From assembly GCF_001723685.1 (NCBI RefSeq), contig NZ_MCBX01000004.1:1-64000 (forward strand): a DNA stretch of 64,000 nt. The letters are read 5' to 3'. Numbering within the stretch: position 1 is the first letter of the stretch; every line of letters begins with the position of its first letter. The notes under the pieces were generated by a model. It searched no databases, was not told the origin of the DNA, and was given only the letters and a program-made list of their open reading frames with translations. Both the position numbers and the translations under genes were made by a program. The DNA is from Candidatus Marithrix sp. Canyon 246 (lineage in GTDB: Bacteria; Pseudomonadota; Gammaproteobacteria; Beggiatoales; Beggiatoaceae). This document shows positions 45,822-53,726 of the stretch, piece by piece.

Positions 45822-46076
45822 CTAATTAAGAAATTCAATAACAGGAACCAATTCACAAACAATTCCGTCAACTTGGAAACAATCATAACTATCATAAGTT
45901 ATAATCTTACCTTGTTTTAAACCAAAATTTTTACATGCTTGTAATAAGCCCTTAATTTCACGTTTTTTAGTTTCTGGATCATCTAATTGATAACAGACTT
46001 GAATCACATTCAGCAGATTTTTCACGGTAATAAAACAGCTTTTCTAAATTTGAAAGTCGGCGTTTCAATTCCCAAA
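45822..46076 (-). pseudogene. C-terminal relic of a DUF4143-type AAA ATPase
   Basis: A 67-codon frame ending at 45822 reads NLLNVIQVCYQLDDPETKKREI ... GLKQGKIITYDSYD and ends VPVIEFLN, given here in short runs. This is the standard C-terminus of the AAA_14/DUF4143 ATPase family. Upstream in another frame lies ELKRR and LFYYREKSAECD, the part that normally precedes it. The frame break and the lack of the ATPase half show a decayed gene. A resemblance to Cas2 in size alone is not meaningful. Confidence 0.6.
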
Positions 46077-46106
46077 AAACTATTTCACCCTTGCAGGGCG
46101 TTTAGA

Positions 46107-46411
46107 ATTAATAAGAGTGTGACCTTAATTTGATGTAACATCATGTTTGTAGAGTCAATGCCATTGACTTAAGTGTTTATAAGTTTATTTTCAATTTCAG
46201 GCGAATGTTTTTTGAAAAAAAACTTTTGCCTCGAAGCAAAAAAACTTTTGCCTGAAATGTAGGCTGGGTTAGATTTTTTTACGCAGTAAAAAAACGTAAC
46301 CCAGCAAAGCGTGATAAATGCTGGGTTACGTTATTGAGCTACGCTCAATAAGCTAACCCAGCCTACAATGATATAATCTTGACATCAAATGAAGGTCACA
46401 CTCATTAATAA
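46107..46411. mobile_element. MITE-like element of about 305 bp with nested inverted repeats
   Basis: Thirty-base imperfect terminal inverted repeats (46107-46136, containing GAGTGTGACCTTAATTTGATG; and 46382-46411, its complement with few mismatches) enclose a second inverted pair, ATTTCAGGCGAA near 46192 with GCCTGAAAT near 46250, and a third pair, TGTAGGCTGGGTTAG (46258-46272) with CTAACCCAGCCTACA (46353-46367). Inside is a further hairpin, CGTAACCCAGC/GCTGGGTTACG (46295-46330). There is no coding capacity. The layout fits a non-autonomous element or a stack of palindromes. Confidence 0.65.
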
Positions 46412-46437
46412 AGCCTTTTAATAAGGTTTTTATGATA

Positions 46438-47046
46438 TTATTTCTTTTTCAGAAAGAAATACTTTGTAATCGTATCTCGTAATTGATGAAGCTTAGCATG
46501 AAAAAAATGACCAGTATCTGGCAACATCACTAGTTCTGGTTGATAAGTTTGAGTTGCTATCCATTCAGTTACTGCTTGCGGTGATACTATTTCATCTTCA
46601 TTACCTTGAATTACTAAAGTTGGTATATTAGTTAAAGCTAATCCAGCCATTTCAAAACGATCTATTGCTGGTGCAACCAATAATAAGCGACTGGCTTTCA
46701 GATCACGAAAAGCCCGTAATACCACATAACTACCAAATGAGAAACCAGCTAAATATAATTCTGTTGGTGCATATTTTTGATTTAACCAATCCACAATCGC
46801 AGCTAAATCTTCAGTTTCACCCATACCCTTATCAAATTTGCCGCTACTTTTACCAACTCCACGAAAATTAAAACGCACGGTTCCAATACCTAAACCATTG
46901 AAAGCTTTAGCAATCATATAAACAACCTTATTATCCATAGTGCCACCATACAAAGGATGAGGATGACAAACCACAGCAATAGATGAACAATCAACTGGAA
47001 TATCCACTAATACTTCCAAATCACCAACAGCACCATTAATTATCAA
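46438..47046 (-). CDS. Alpha/beta hydrolase (dienelactone hydrolase-like)
   Basis: This 202-residue soluble hydrolase carries CHPHPLYGGTMDNKVV near the N-terminus, NFRGVGKSSGKFD as the oxyanion region, nucleophile S in AGFSFGSYV, and the late residues EDEIVSPQ and DTGHFFHAKL for the Asp and His of the triad. This small bacterial family is common in gammaproteobacteria and is often annotated as 'alpha/beta hydrolase' or CocE/NonD-like; the substrate is unknown. The start overlaps by 11 bases the 3' end of the ferredoxin gene upstream, so the two are co-translated. Confidence 0.85.
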   Translation of the reverse strand: MIINGAVGDLEVLVDIPVDCSSIAVVCHPHPLYGGTMDNKVVYMIAKAFNGLGIGTVRFNFRGVGKSSGKFDKGMGETEDLAAIVDWLNQKYAPTELYLAGFSFGSYVVLRAFRDLKASRLLLVAPAIDRFEMAGLALTNIPTLVIQGNEDEIVSPQAVTEWIATQTYQPELVMLPDTGHFFHAKLHQLRDTITKYFFLKKK

Positions 47047-47356
47047 TTTTCAACCGCTCCACTATACGTCCATTTTGTAAATGTTCAGAAATTATTTCAT
47101 CAATATCTGCTTGATTTTTATAGCTATACCATATAGCTTCAGGATAAACTACTAAAACTGGACCTTTTCCACAACGAGCTAAACAGCCAGCGGTGCTAGC
47201 CCTAACCTTACCAGCTCCAATAATATCTAGTTCTTTAGAACGTTTTTTGACATAATCGCGCATAGCTTGAGCGTCATGATTTTGACAACAACGTTGACCT
47301 TCTGCACGTTGATTAGTACAGAAAAACACATGATGATTATAATAAGAATTATTCAT
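47036..47356 (-). CDS. Thioredoxin-like [2Fe-2S] ferredoxin
   Basis: ATG at 47356 gives 106 residues; a GTG at 47377 would add seven. The protein has the cysteine pattern of thioredoxin-fold [2Fe-2S] ferredoxins: FFCTNQRAEGQRCC near residue 10 and STAGCLARCGKGPVLVVYPE near residue 55. These proteins carry electrons or sense redox state in the cytosol. The downstream alpha/beta hydrolase overlaps it, and grxD is divergent 84 bases away, giving an iron-sulfur/redox neighbourhood. Confidence 0.88.
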   Translation of the reverse strand: MNNSYYNHHVFFCTNQRAEGQRCCQNHDAQAMRDYVKKRSKELDIIGAGKVRASTAGCLARCGKGPVLVVYPEAIWYSYKNQADIDEIISEHLQNGRIVERLKIDN

Positions 47357-47440
47357 AATTAATATTGATTCAATCACTCTTGAAAAAGAGTAAAAATCAA
47401 ACCATTTAAACTATTTATTTATTTTGAAAGTAATTTTATT

Positions 47441-47776
47441 ATGGATGTTTTAGATAGAATTAAAGAGCAAGTCGAAAATAACCCAGTTGTCATTTATATG
47501 AAGGGTACGCCACAAATGCCTCAATGTGGCTTTTCTAGTCGTACTGCTCAGGCATTACAAGCTTGTAATATAAAATTTGGTTATATAAACGTATTAGAAG
47601 ATCCAGAAATTTTTCAAAATTTACCACGCTATGCAGATTGGCCAACATTTCCTCAAGTCTATGTTGAAGGCGAATTGATTGGTGGTTGTGATATAACTTT
47701 AGAATTGTATGAGAAAGGCGACTTAAAACCTATGCTTGAAAAAGCTATGGAAAAAGCTGAAACCGCAGCAGCATAA
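47441..47776 (+). CDS. grxD: Monothiol glutaredoxin (Grx4 type)
   Basis: This 111-residue glutaredoxin has the monothiol active site CGFS (in PQCGFSSRTAQAL), preceded by YMKGTPQMP and followed by ADWPTFPQVYVEGELIGGCD. Glutaredoxins of this type bind a [2Fe-2S] cluster with glutathione, often together with BolA, and deliver it to apo-proteins. Length and all motifs are normal. A CCTGACAGG palindrome seven bases after the stop probably terminates the transcript. Confidence 0.95.
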   Translation: MDVLDRIKEQVENNPVVIYMKGTPQMPQCGFSSRTAQALQACNIKFGYINVLEDPEIFQNLPRYADWPTFPQVYVEGELIGGCDITLELYEKGDLKPMLEKAMEKAETAAA

Positions 47777-47783
47777 TAAACAT

Positions 47784-47815
47784 AGACCTGACAGGTTTTT
47801 AAAACCTGTCAGGTC
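47784..47815. terminator. CCTGACAGG palindrome after grxD
   Basis: AGACCTGACAGGTTTTT and its complement form a near-perfect hairpin between the convergent grxD and the gene at 47824. It is a member of the dispersed palindrome family and is placed to end both transcripts. Confidence 0.7.
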
Positions 47816-47823
47816 TTTAGTAT

Positions 47824-48069
47824 TTATTTACTTATTAATTTCATCAGTAATTTTGTGCCATTATAATGCCAATATTCTTTTGGATTCACTCCTCGATTTT
47901 GACAATCTTTCACTAAACTATCATTTATATATTGTAGTTTAGCTTTGGCATGTTTACGGTTAGATAATTTCTTATCTATTATATTAAATACTCCATATTT
48001 CAATTCTTCACAGATTACCCAGCCTTGTGGCATATGTTCTGTAATAAATTCTTTGCCTAATATATTCAT
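47824..48069 (-). CDS. Small protein of unknown function
   Basis: This 81-residue soluble, basic protein has no signal peptide or membrane segment. The N-terminal half (GWVICEELKYGVFNII) looks beta-rich and the rest helical (KHAKAKLQYINDSLVKDC). A GCAGGAGATAAC ribosome-binding site precedes the ATG on the minus strand, which supports real translation. No family is recognised. It is convergent with grxD. Confidence 0.5.
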   Translation of the reverse strand: MNILGKEFITEHMPQGWVICEELKYGVFNIIDKKLSNRKHAKAKLQYINDSLVKDCQNRGVNPKEYWHYNGTKLLMKLISK

Positions 48070-48233
48070 TTTGTTATCTCCTGCAAAATTTATTAACCTT
48101 ATACTTAATAAGTATAGCAGTGTTTATGCCAATATCAACTTATTAGAATCAGTGCGTTTAATTTTTTTTAAATTTTTTTGTTATAAAAAACAATCTGTTA
48201 ATTAATTATTTTATTAAATACTAATATTAGTAG

Positions 48234-48262
48234 TTGCTAATATGCTAATGAGTGTGTATAAT
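48234..48262 (+). promoter_or_regulatory. Sigma70-type promoter of the sulfur globule-like genes
   Basis: TTGCTA (48234-48239) and a perfect TATAAT (48257-48262) with a 17-base spacer lie 35 bases before the first small Gly/Asn-rich gene. The strength of the boxes fits a highly made structural protein. Confidence 0.65.
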
Positions 48263-48296
48263 GCGTTCCATCAACTGAAACAAAGGAACTAAACAA

Positions 48297-48635
48297 ATGA
48301 AAAATTTAACTAAAGCAATTACATTAGCGGCCCTTCTTGGTGGCGCAGTATTAACTATACCAGCTCAAGCATGGTGGGGTGGTCCTTGGAATGGTAATGG
48401 TTATAATAATGGATATAACAATAATGTTATGGATAACATGATGAACGGTAGCGGTTGGGGTGATATGAACTTCAATATGTCTATGAATGGACGTGGTAAT
48501 GGTCGTGGTTATAATAACTATAATGGTTCTAATAGCTATAATGGTTCTAATAGCTATAATGGTTACAATGGTTATGCCCCTTACTATGGTGCCCCTGTAG
48601 CTCCTGCTCCAGCAAAAAAAGAAGCTGCTAAATAA
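48297..48635 (+). CDS. Sulfur globule-like envelope protein (first copy)
   Basis: This 112-residue protein has a signal peptide (about residues 1-25, ending PAQA) followed by WWGGPWNGNG and a low-complexity chain of Gly, Asn, Tyr and Met with GWGDMNFNMSMNGRGNGRGY. This composition and the WWGGPW start of the mature part match the sulfur globule proteins (Sgp/CV type) that coat periplasmic sulfur globules in sulfur-oxidising gammaproteobacteria. The C-terminal APAPAKKEAAK is also low complexity. An AAAGGAAC RBS precedes the start. The call is by composition and motif, as such proteins align poorly. Confidence 0.75.
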   Translation: MKNLTKAITLAALLGGAVLTIPAQAWWGGPWNGNGYNNGYNNNVMDNMMNGSGWGDMNFNMSMNGRGNGRGYNNYNGSNSYNGSNSYNGYNGYAPYYGAPVAPAPAKKEAAK

Positions 48636-48735
48636 TCATACTTGATTTTAATAAAATCGACCTTAAATATAATATTATCATTATAATAATGATATAATTA
48701 AAATAATTAATACTTTATAATTGGAGACAAATGCA

Positions 48736-49155
48736 ATGAAAAATTTCGTAAAAGCTATTGCTATTTCAGCAATTCTTGGTGGTTCTGTTTTAGCTGCTAC
48801 ATCTGCTCAAGCATGGTGGGGTGGTAATCCTTGGGGTGGTTCTCCTTGGGGTGGTTCTCCTTGGAGTGGTTATAACAACAATGGTTATAACAATGGTTAC
48901 AATGGTTCTAACAATAACATGATGGACCAATGGATGAATGGTAACGGTTGGGGTGACATGAACTTCAATTCTAAGTTCAATGGTCGTGGTAATGGTCGTG
49001 GTTATAATAACTATAATGGTAATAACCGTTATAATGGTCGTGGTAATGGCTATGGTTATGGCGCAGCTCCTTATGGTTATGCTCCAGCTCCTTATGGTTA
49101 TGCTCCTGCACCTTATGGTTATGCTCCTCAAGCTCCTCAAGCTCCTAAGAAATAG
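48736..49155 (+). CDS. Sulfur globule-like envelope protein (second copy)
   Basis: The protein has 139 residues from the ATG at 48736, preceded by GGAG at 48723-48726; the in-frame TTG at 48721 overlaps that RBS and is rejected. A signal peptide (ending SAQA) is followed by WWGGNPWGGSPWGGSPW, the conserved GWGDMNFNSKFNGRGNGRGY block shared with the first copy, and three APYGYAP repeats near the C-terminus. It is a paralogue of the gene 100 bases upstream and probably forms a mixed protein shell around sulfur globules with it. A strong hairpin after the stop ends the unit. Confidence 0.75.
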   Translation: MKNFVKAIAISAILGGSVLAATSAQAWWGGNPWGGSPWGGSPWSGYNNNGYNNGYNGSNNNMMDQWMNGNGWGDMNFNSKFNGRGNGRGYNNYNGNNRYNGRGNGYGYGAAPYGYAPAPYGYAPAPYGYAPQAPQAPKK

Positions 49156-49164
49156 TTTTCCCCT

Positions 49165-49203
49165 AAAATCCTCCCTTCCCCAAAAGGGAAGCGGGGGATT
49201 TTT
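49165..49203. terminator. Bidirectional terminator between the sulfur globule-like gene and smr
   Basis: AAAATCCTCCCTTCCC pairs with GGGAAGCGGGGGATTTT around a short A-rich loop and is flanked by T-runs on both strands. It lies between convergent genes and should terminate both. Confidence 0.88.
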
Positions 49204-49724
49204 TATCGTTTAATTAATACATATACTGCACCAGTTCCACCATCTGAAGGGCGAGCTGAACAAAAAGCTAATACTTCACCACATTGTGGTAGCCATAAAT
49301 TTAATTTATTTTTTAAAATTGGCTGTTTTGCTGTTGAACCATAACCTTTCCCGTGTATAATTCTTGCACATCGAATGTTACGATATTGACATTTTTCTAA
49401 AAAATTTCTCACTTCTTGTTGTGCTACCAGCACTGTCATTCCGTGCAAATCCAATTCTGCTTGTATATTAAATTGTCCACGTCGCAATTTGTTAATTATA
49501 TAATGCTGTATTCCCGTGCGTTTAAATAATAATTCTTCTTCTGTTTCCACCTCCCTTATATTGTGATCATATAAAATATCTTTATTGATATTTTCTTGTT
49601 CTTCTATATAAGCTTTTTTTTTGGAAAGTGGTTTTGTTAGAACGATTTTATCATTATGTAATGGTTTAACATTTTTCATCGCATTTCTAAAAAATGCTAG
49701 ATCATCATCTTTGTTCTCTGCCAC
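49203..49724 (-). CDS. Smr-domain DNA endonuclease-like protein
   Basis: This 173-residue protein has a charged N-terminal region (about residues 1-85) and a C-terminal Smr domain with the LDLHGMTVLVAQQEV motif, IIHGKGYGS and GGTGAVYVLIK. Stand-alone Smr proteins of gammaproteobacteria (SmrA/YdaL, SmrB/YfcN) nick DNA or RNA; SmrB acts on collided ribosomes. The N-terminal half (DDLAFFRNAMKNVKPL) is like the YfcN/SmrB group, but the subtype is not certain. It ends right at the terminator shared with the sulfur globule-like gene; trpC lies 10 bases upstream on the same strand. Confidence 0.88.
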   Translation of the reverse strand: MAENKDDDLAFFRNAMKNVKPLHNDKIVLTKPLSKKKAYIEEQENINKDILYDHNIREVETEEELLFKRTGIQHYIINKLRRGQFNIQAELDLHGMTVLVAQQEVRNFLEKCQYRNIRCARIIHGKGYGSTAKQPILKNKLNLWLPQCGEVLAFCSARPSDGGTGAVYVLIKR

Positions 49725-49734
49725 CTCTTTTCTC

Positions 49735-50514
49735 CTAGCTATTAACTAAATTAGCTAGTGCTATACCGGGATCAGGTGCTTTCATAAAAGCTTCACCAAC
49801 TAAAAATGTATTGACATTTGCTTGACGTAATAAGGCAATATCTGCTGGTGTATGAATTCCACTTTCGCTAACTACAATATATTGTTCTGGTATCTTGTCT
49901 AATAATGAAATTGTAGTATTTAAATCAGTGTTAAAAGTACGTAAATTACGATTATTAATACCAATTAAAGGTAATTTTAGTGCAAGCCCACGTTCTAATT
50001 CTTCTTCATCATGCACTTCTATTAGTACATCCATATCTAAATGAGTGGCTAAGCCTGCTAAGTCATTTAGTTGAGCGTCACCTAATGCTGCTACAATTAG
50101 TAAAATACAGTCTGCTCCAATAGTTCGCGCTTGATAGACTTGATAAGCATCAATAACAAAATCTTTGCGTAATATCGGTAGCTTGCAGGCATTATGTACT
50201 TGTTGTAAATATTCATCCGCTCCTTGAAAAAAGTGCTTATCAGTTAAGACTGATAAACAAGTTGCACCATGTTGTTCATAGCTTTTTGCTATTGCCACTG
50301 GATCAAAATCTGCTCTTAATATGCCTTTACTGGGAGAAGCTTTTTTTATTTCAGCAATGACAGCAGGTTTTTTTGCTTGTAAGGATTTTACAAAACCACG
50401 TGGTGGAATTTCATTAGTTGCTAATTTTTTTAGTGGAACTTTTTCTGCTTGTTCTTGAATTTCTTCTACTTTTTTTTGCAGGATCTGTTTTAAAATATCT
50501 GGGGTTTTATTCAT
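49735..50514 (-). CDS. trpC: Indole-3-glycerol phosphate synthase
   Basis: ATG at 50514 was chosen because it overlaps the trpD stop in an ATGA; an upstream GTG or ATG at 50538 would overlap by 28 bases. The 259-residue TIM-barrel enzyme converts carboxyphenylamino-deoxyribulose phosphate to indole-3-glycerol phosphate. Family motifs are clear: [53 protein letters not shown] and [12 protein letters not shown]. It is monofunctional, without a fused TrpF. It forms a trpDC unit with trpD, apart from trpEG at 11.7-13.7 kb. Confidence 0.95.
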   Translation of the reverse strand: MNKTPDILKQILQKKVEEIQEQAEKVPLKKLATNEIPPRGFVKSLQAKKPAVIAEIKKASPSKGILRADFDPVAIAKSYEQHGATCLSVLTDKHFFQGADEYLQQVHNACKLPILRKDFVIDAYQVYQARTIGADCILLIVAALGDAQLNDLAGLATHLDMDVLIEVHDEEELERGLALKLPLIGINNRNLRTFNTDLNTTISLLDKIPEQYIVVSESGIHTPADIALLRQANVNTFLVGEAFMKAPDPGIALANLVNS

Positions 50515-51527
50515 AGTTGTTGTGTCAATTCTATCCATTGAGCCAATTTGTTACGCGCACTACCATTGCTAATTACCGTTTGTGCCTGTTTAATACCTAG
50601 TTGCAAATTCTCGCTTAAACCGGCTGCATAAATAGCGGCTCCAGCATTTAGAATTACTATATCTCTAGCAGCACTGGCTTTATTATCTAATACGCTTTGT
50701 AACATTGAGACACTTTCTGTTATCGAATTTACTTGTATATGGCTTAAATCAGCGCGACTCAAACCAAAATCTTCAGGCGCGATGGTATAAGTGCTGATAT
50801 TGCCATTATGTAATTCAGCAACTTTGGTAGGGGCAGCAATACTTATTTCATCTAAGCCATCTTCTGAATGAACTACTAACACGTGTTGACTATTTAGACG
50901 CTTTAATACTTCTGCAATTGGTTCTACCCACGCATCACTAAATACGCCCACAACTTGATTAGGCGCACTAGCAGGATTGGTTAATGGTCCTAATAAGTTA
51001 AATATAGTACGTACAGCCATTTCTTTACGTGGACCAATCGCATGTTTCATGGCACTATGATGTAGTGGCGCAAACATGAAACCGATACCTAGTTTATTTA
51101 CAGATTCTGCTACTTGTTCTGGTTTTAGTTGAATATTAACACCTAATGCTTCTAAGGCATCAGCACTACCAGATTTACTAGATACAGAACGATTACCATG
51201 TTTAGCAACTTTACCACCAGCGGCTGCTACAACAATCGCGCTGCAAGTAGAAATATTAAAAGTTTGCATACCATCACCGCCAGTACCTACAATATCAACT
51301 AAATTGGAACTATCGACAGATACTGATGTGACTAATTCACGCATAATTTGCGTAGCGGCAGTAATTTCTTCGACACTTTCACCTTTCATGCGCAACGCGA
51401 TTAAGAATCCACCAATTTGTGCCGCTGTAGCTTCACCAGTCATAATACTGCGCATGACAGATGACATTTCTGCTATAGTTAAATCATGATTTTCTATAAC
51501 AATTTTTAATGCTGATTGTATATCCAT
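50511..51527 (-). CDS. trpD: Anthranilate phosphoribosyltransferase
   Basis: This 338-residue enzyme joins anthranilate to PRPP in tryptophan synthesis. Motifs include [17 protein letters not shown] for PRPP/Mg binding, [21 protein letters not shown], and FLLGPLTNP-type text ([16 protein letters not shown]). The length is normal and there is no fused glutamine amidotransferase. The stop overlaps the trpC start. The gene diverges from rlmH, with 33 bases between the two start codons, so their promoters must overlap. Confidence 0.95.
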   Translation of the reverse strand: MDIQSALKIVIENHDLTIAEMSSVMRSIMTGEATAAQIGGFLIALRMKGESVEEITAATQIMRELVTSVSVDSSNLVDIVGTGGDGMQTFNISTCSAIVVAAAGGKVAKHGNRSVSSKSGSADALEALGVNIQLKPEQVAESVNKLGIGFMFAPLHHSAMKHAIGPRKEMAVRTIFNLLGPLTNPASAPNQVVGVFSDAWVEPIAEVLKRLNSQHVLVVHSEDGLDEISIAAPTKVAELHNGNISTYTIAPEDFGLSRADLSHIQVNSITESVSMLQSVLDNKASAARDIVILNAGAAIYAAGLSENLQLGIKQAQTVISNGSARNKLAQWIELTQQL

Positions 51528-51560
51528 TTTATATTCCTATTAAATAAATTATATATTGTA

Positions 51561-51998
51561 ATGCAGATAGACTTAATTTGTATTGGGCATAAAATGCCTA
51601 ATTGGATAGATACTGGTTTTAAAGAATATGTAAAACGCTTACCAGCTAACTATTCACTAAACCTAATTGAAATACCGCTACAAAAACGTGACAAAGATCA
51701 ACGAATGTTAGCGGCAATAAAAAAAGGTGCTTATATCATAGCACTAGATGAAGCAGGAAAAATGTGGGATAGTGTAAAACTCAGCCAAGAATTAGCTAAC
51801 TGGATGAATGAATATAATTCAGTAGCTTTACTAATAGGTGGACCAGATGGCTTATCAAGTGATTGTTTACAAAGGGCTAATCAACATTGGTCATTATCTA
51901 AATTAACCTTACCTCATACAATAGTGCGAGTTATGGTAGCCGAACAATTGTATCGAGCATGGAGCTTATTGAATAATCATCCTTATCATCGCGCTTAA
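51561..51998 (+). CDS. rlmH: 23S rRNA (pseudouridine-1915-N3) methyltransferase
   Basis: ATG at 51561 begins [16 protein letters not shown], the standard RlmH start; the longer frame from 51516 adds 15 non-conserved residues. The 145-residue SPOUT enzyme methylates pseudouridine 1915 in helix 69 of 23S rRNA. Typical motifs are [24 protein letters not shown]-like ([10 protein letters not shown]), and the C-terminal [16 protein letters not shown]. The 3' end overlaps the convergent ABC ATPase gene by 68 bases. Confidence 0.94.
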   Translation: MQIDLICIGHKMPNWIDTGFKEYVKRLPANYSLNLIEIPLQKRDKDQRMLAAIKKGAYIIALDEAGKMWDSVKLSQELANWMNEYNSVALLIGGPDGLSSDCLQRANQHWSLSKLTLPHTIVRVMVAEQLYRAWSLLNNHPYHRA

Positions 51999-52644
51999 AA
52001 GTATCAGCAATAATTTGTCCTTTTTCGATTATCAAAAGATGATCCGCCAACCGTACAACTTCTTCAATTGCATGACTAACATATAATATTGGAATAGATA
52101 ATTCCTTATGTAATTTATCGAAATAAGGTAAAATATCCGCCTTACTATAACTATCAAGTGCTGCTAATGGTTCATCCATTAATAATAATTGTGGGCTAGT
52201 TAATAATGTGCGAGCAATTGCAACTCGTTGACGTTCGCCACCAGATAAATTTTTTGGATAGCGTCTCAAGAAAGCCGCTAATCCTAATAATTCAACTACT
52301 TCATCGAAACTAACTTGTTGCAATGAGCTAGGTGTGCGACGGTAGCCATATTCCAAATTTTTTTGAACAGACAAATGGCTAAATAAACTCGCCTCTTGAA
52401 AAACATAACCCAAAGGGCGTTTATGAGTGGGTAAAAAAAATGATTTATCTTGCCAACACTGATTATTTACTTTTAAAAAACCGTTTCGCGCACGCTCTAA
52501 ACCAGCAATGCAACGTAATAAGGTAGTTTTACCTGAACCCGATTTACCAAATATAGCAGTAATACCAATACCGGGTATTTGCACATCAACATTTAGATTA
52601 AAATCACCTTGTTGTAAATCAAAACGTCCGTATAACTTACACAT
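51931..52644 (-). CDS. ModC-like ABC transporter ATPase, short form
   Basis: This 237-residue ABC ATPase has Walker [10 protein letters not shown], signature [16 protein letters not shown], Walker [13 protein letters not shown] and the switch His in [10 protein letters not shown]. The sequence [26 protein letters not shown] and the loop [20 protein letters not shown], in short blocks, are most like ModC of molybdate transporters. ModC normally continues for about 110 residues with a TOBE (mop) domain; here the frame ends within the rlmH coding region, so that domain is missing. No modA or modB is near. It may be truncated, or a cut-down ATPase that serves another permease. Confidence 0.75.
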   Translation of the reverse strand: MCKLYGRFDLQQGDFNLNVDVQIPGIGITAIFGKSGSGKTTLLRCIAGLERARNGFLKVNNQCWQDKSFFLPTHKRPLGYVFQEASLFSHLSVQKNLEYGYRRTPSSLQQVSFDEVVELLGLAAFLRRYPKNLSGGERQRVAIARTLLTSPQLLLMDEPLAALDSYSKADILPYFDKLHKELSIPILYVSHAIEEVVRLADHLLIIEKGQIIADTFKRDDKDDYSISSMLDTIVRLP

Positions 52645-52654
52645 ACAAAATACT

Positions 52655-52816
52655 ATGGATATATTATATTTATTAATTCCAATATCATTAATCTTAATCT
52701 CAGTGATTATATTAATTTTTTTATGGGCAATAAGATCAGGACAATTTGATGATTTAGAAGGTCCTGCTCATAAAGTTTTAATGGATGATGATGATCTGCC
52801 TTCGTCAAAAAACTAA
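52655..52816 (+). CDS. ccoS: Cytochrome oxidase cbb3 maturation protein CcoS
   Basis: This 53-residue protein starts at the ATG at 52655; a longer in-frame extension upstream runs antisense through the ABC gene and is rejected. One membrane segment (about residues 3-26) is followed by the highly specific [21 protein letters not shown] and an acidic tail. CcoS is needed to insert haem and copper into cbb3-type oxidases. Normally it is in the ccoGHIS operon; here it stands alone, which implies that the cbb3 genes lie elsewhere in the genome. Confidence 0.92.
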   Translation: MDILYLLIPISLILISVIILIFLWAIRSGQFDDLEGPAHKVLMDDDDLPSSKN

Positions 52817-52834
52817 GCAGATCTTTAGAAATAC

Positions 52835-53044
52835 TTATGCAGTTTTTCTGGTATAACGACGTTTGAATTTTTCTACACGTCCAGCAGTATCCATAATTTT
52901 TTGTTGCCCAGTATAAAATGGGTGACAAGCAGAACATACTTCAATAGTTAATTCTTTATTAGCAGTTGAACGAGTGGTAAATTGATTACCACAACTACAT
53001 GTAACATTAATATCATTATAGGTAGGATGAATATTAGTTTGCAT
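52835..53044 (-). CDS. rpmE: 50S ribosomal protein L31
   Basis: This 69-residue L31 is of the zinc-binding type, with cysteines in CSCG and [13 protein letters not shown]. The C-terminal [12 protein letters not shown] is standard. The presence of the cysteine (C+) form suggests that a zinc-free paralogue may exist for zinc limitation, but none is in the window. It is convergent with ccoS, with 18 bases between the stops. Confidence 0.96.
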   Translation of the reverse strand: MQTNIHPTYNDINVTCSCGNQFTTRSTANKELTIEVCSACHPFYTGQQKIMDTAGRVEKFKRRYTRKTA

Positions 53045-53132
53045 AATTTTATTATTTATTTGACCAAAAAACGGTTAATTTTACTGAAAATTTGAAATAA
53101 CAGCAAGTCTTTCCTGAAGCAGGTATTTAAAT

Positions 53133-53720
53133 ATGGAACAAGAACCACGGCAAATGGCCGAAATAATCGAACAATCTTTACGTGAATTTAATTCAGCTAT
53201 GCAACATAGAGAGCAAGCGATAGTGAAAATTGGTAATCAAACAGCTCAAATGATACGGGTTAGTATTATTGGATTAATCTTAGTTTTATGCGCTGTGTTT
53301 GCATTGATCGCTATTTTACTATCAGATATGGGGAATATAACTAAAAGCTTAGATGATGTAGTACATCACATGGGGAATATCAATAAGAATATAGTATATA
53401 TGGCAGAAAATATGGATAATGTCAAACAATCGGTTGATTTAGTTAGAATTTCAATTGATGGGGTAGATAAACATATAAAGGTAATGCCATTAATGCAAGT
53501 TTCTGTAGGTCATATCAATGATAATATTTTCACAATGAATCAAGGCATTAGTAATGTCAATGCTAATATAAAGTCATTAAATAATAATTTGACTGTGATG
53601 AGTGTAGATATGGCACGAATAAATCAACAGTTTAGTAGTTTAAATCATCAATTGGGAGGAATGGGGTTTAATATAGATAGAATTGCGGCACCTATAAAAA
53701 TGTTACCCTTTCCTAGGTAG
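53133..53720 (+). CDS. Membrane-anchored coiled-coil protein of unknown function
   Basis: This 195-residue protein has a charged N-terminus, one membrane segment (about residues 40-64, VSIIGLILVLCAVFALIAIL) and a long periplasmic or cytoplasmic tail with repeating patterns such as MGNITKSLDDVVHHMGNI, MAENMDNVKQSVDLV and NANIKSLNNNLTVM, spaced about 14-21 residues apart, as in coiled coils of MCP-like or tail-fibre-like stalks. No signalling tip is present. It lies 6 bases before the broken glnE copy, so it was probably the gene upstream of the original glnE or shares its transcript. Confidence 0.6.
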   Translation: MEQEPRQMAEIIEQSLREFNSAMQHREQAIVKIGNQTAQMIRVSIIGLILVLCAVFALIAILLSDMGNITKSLDDVVHHMGNINKNIVYMAENMDNVKQSVDLVRISIDGVDKHIKVMPLMQVSVGHINDNIFTMNQGISNVNANIKSLNNNLTVMSVDMARINQQFSSLNHQLGGMGFNIDRIAAPIKMLPFPR

Positions 53721-53726
53721 ATATAA

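Noticed and set aside
45822-46025. Small 67-codon protein considered as a Cas2-like protein
   Set aside because: The sequence matches the C-terminus of DUF4143-type ATPases, and there is no CRISPR context.
46058-46080. A GTTTCAATTCCC motif like part of a CRISPR repeat
   Set aside because: It occurs once, with no regular repeats or spacers around it and no cas genes in the window.
48790-49140. Minus-strand frame rich in Ile, Thr and Arg opposite the second sulfur globule-like gene
   Set aside because: It is a by-product of the low-complexity coding strand and has no recognisable features.
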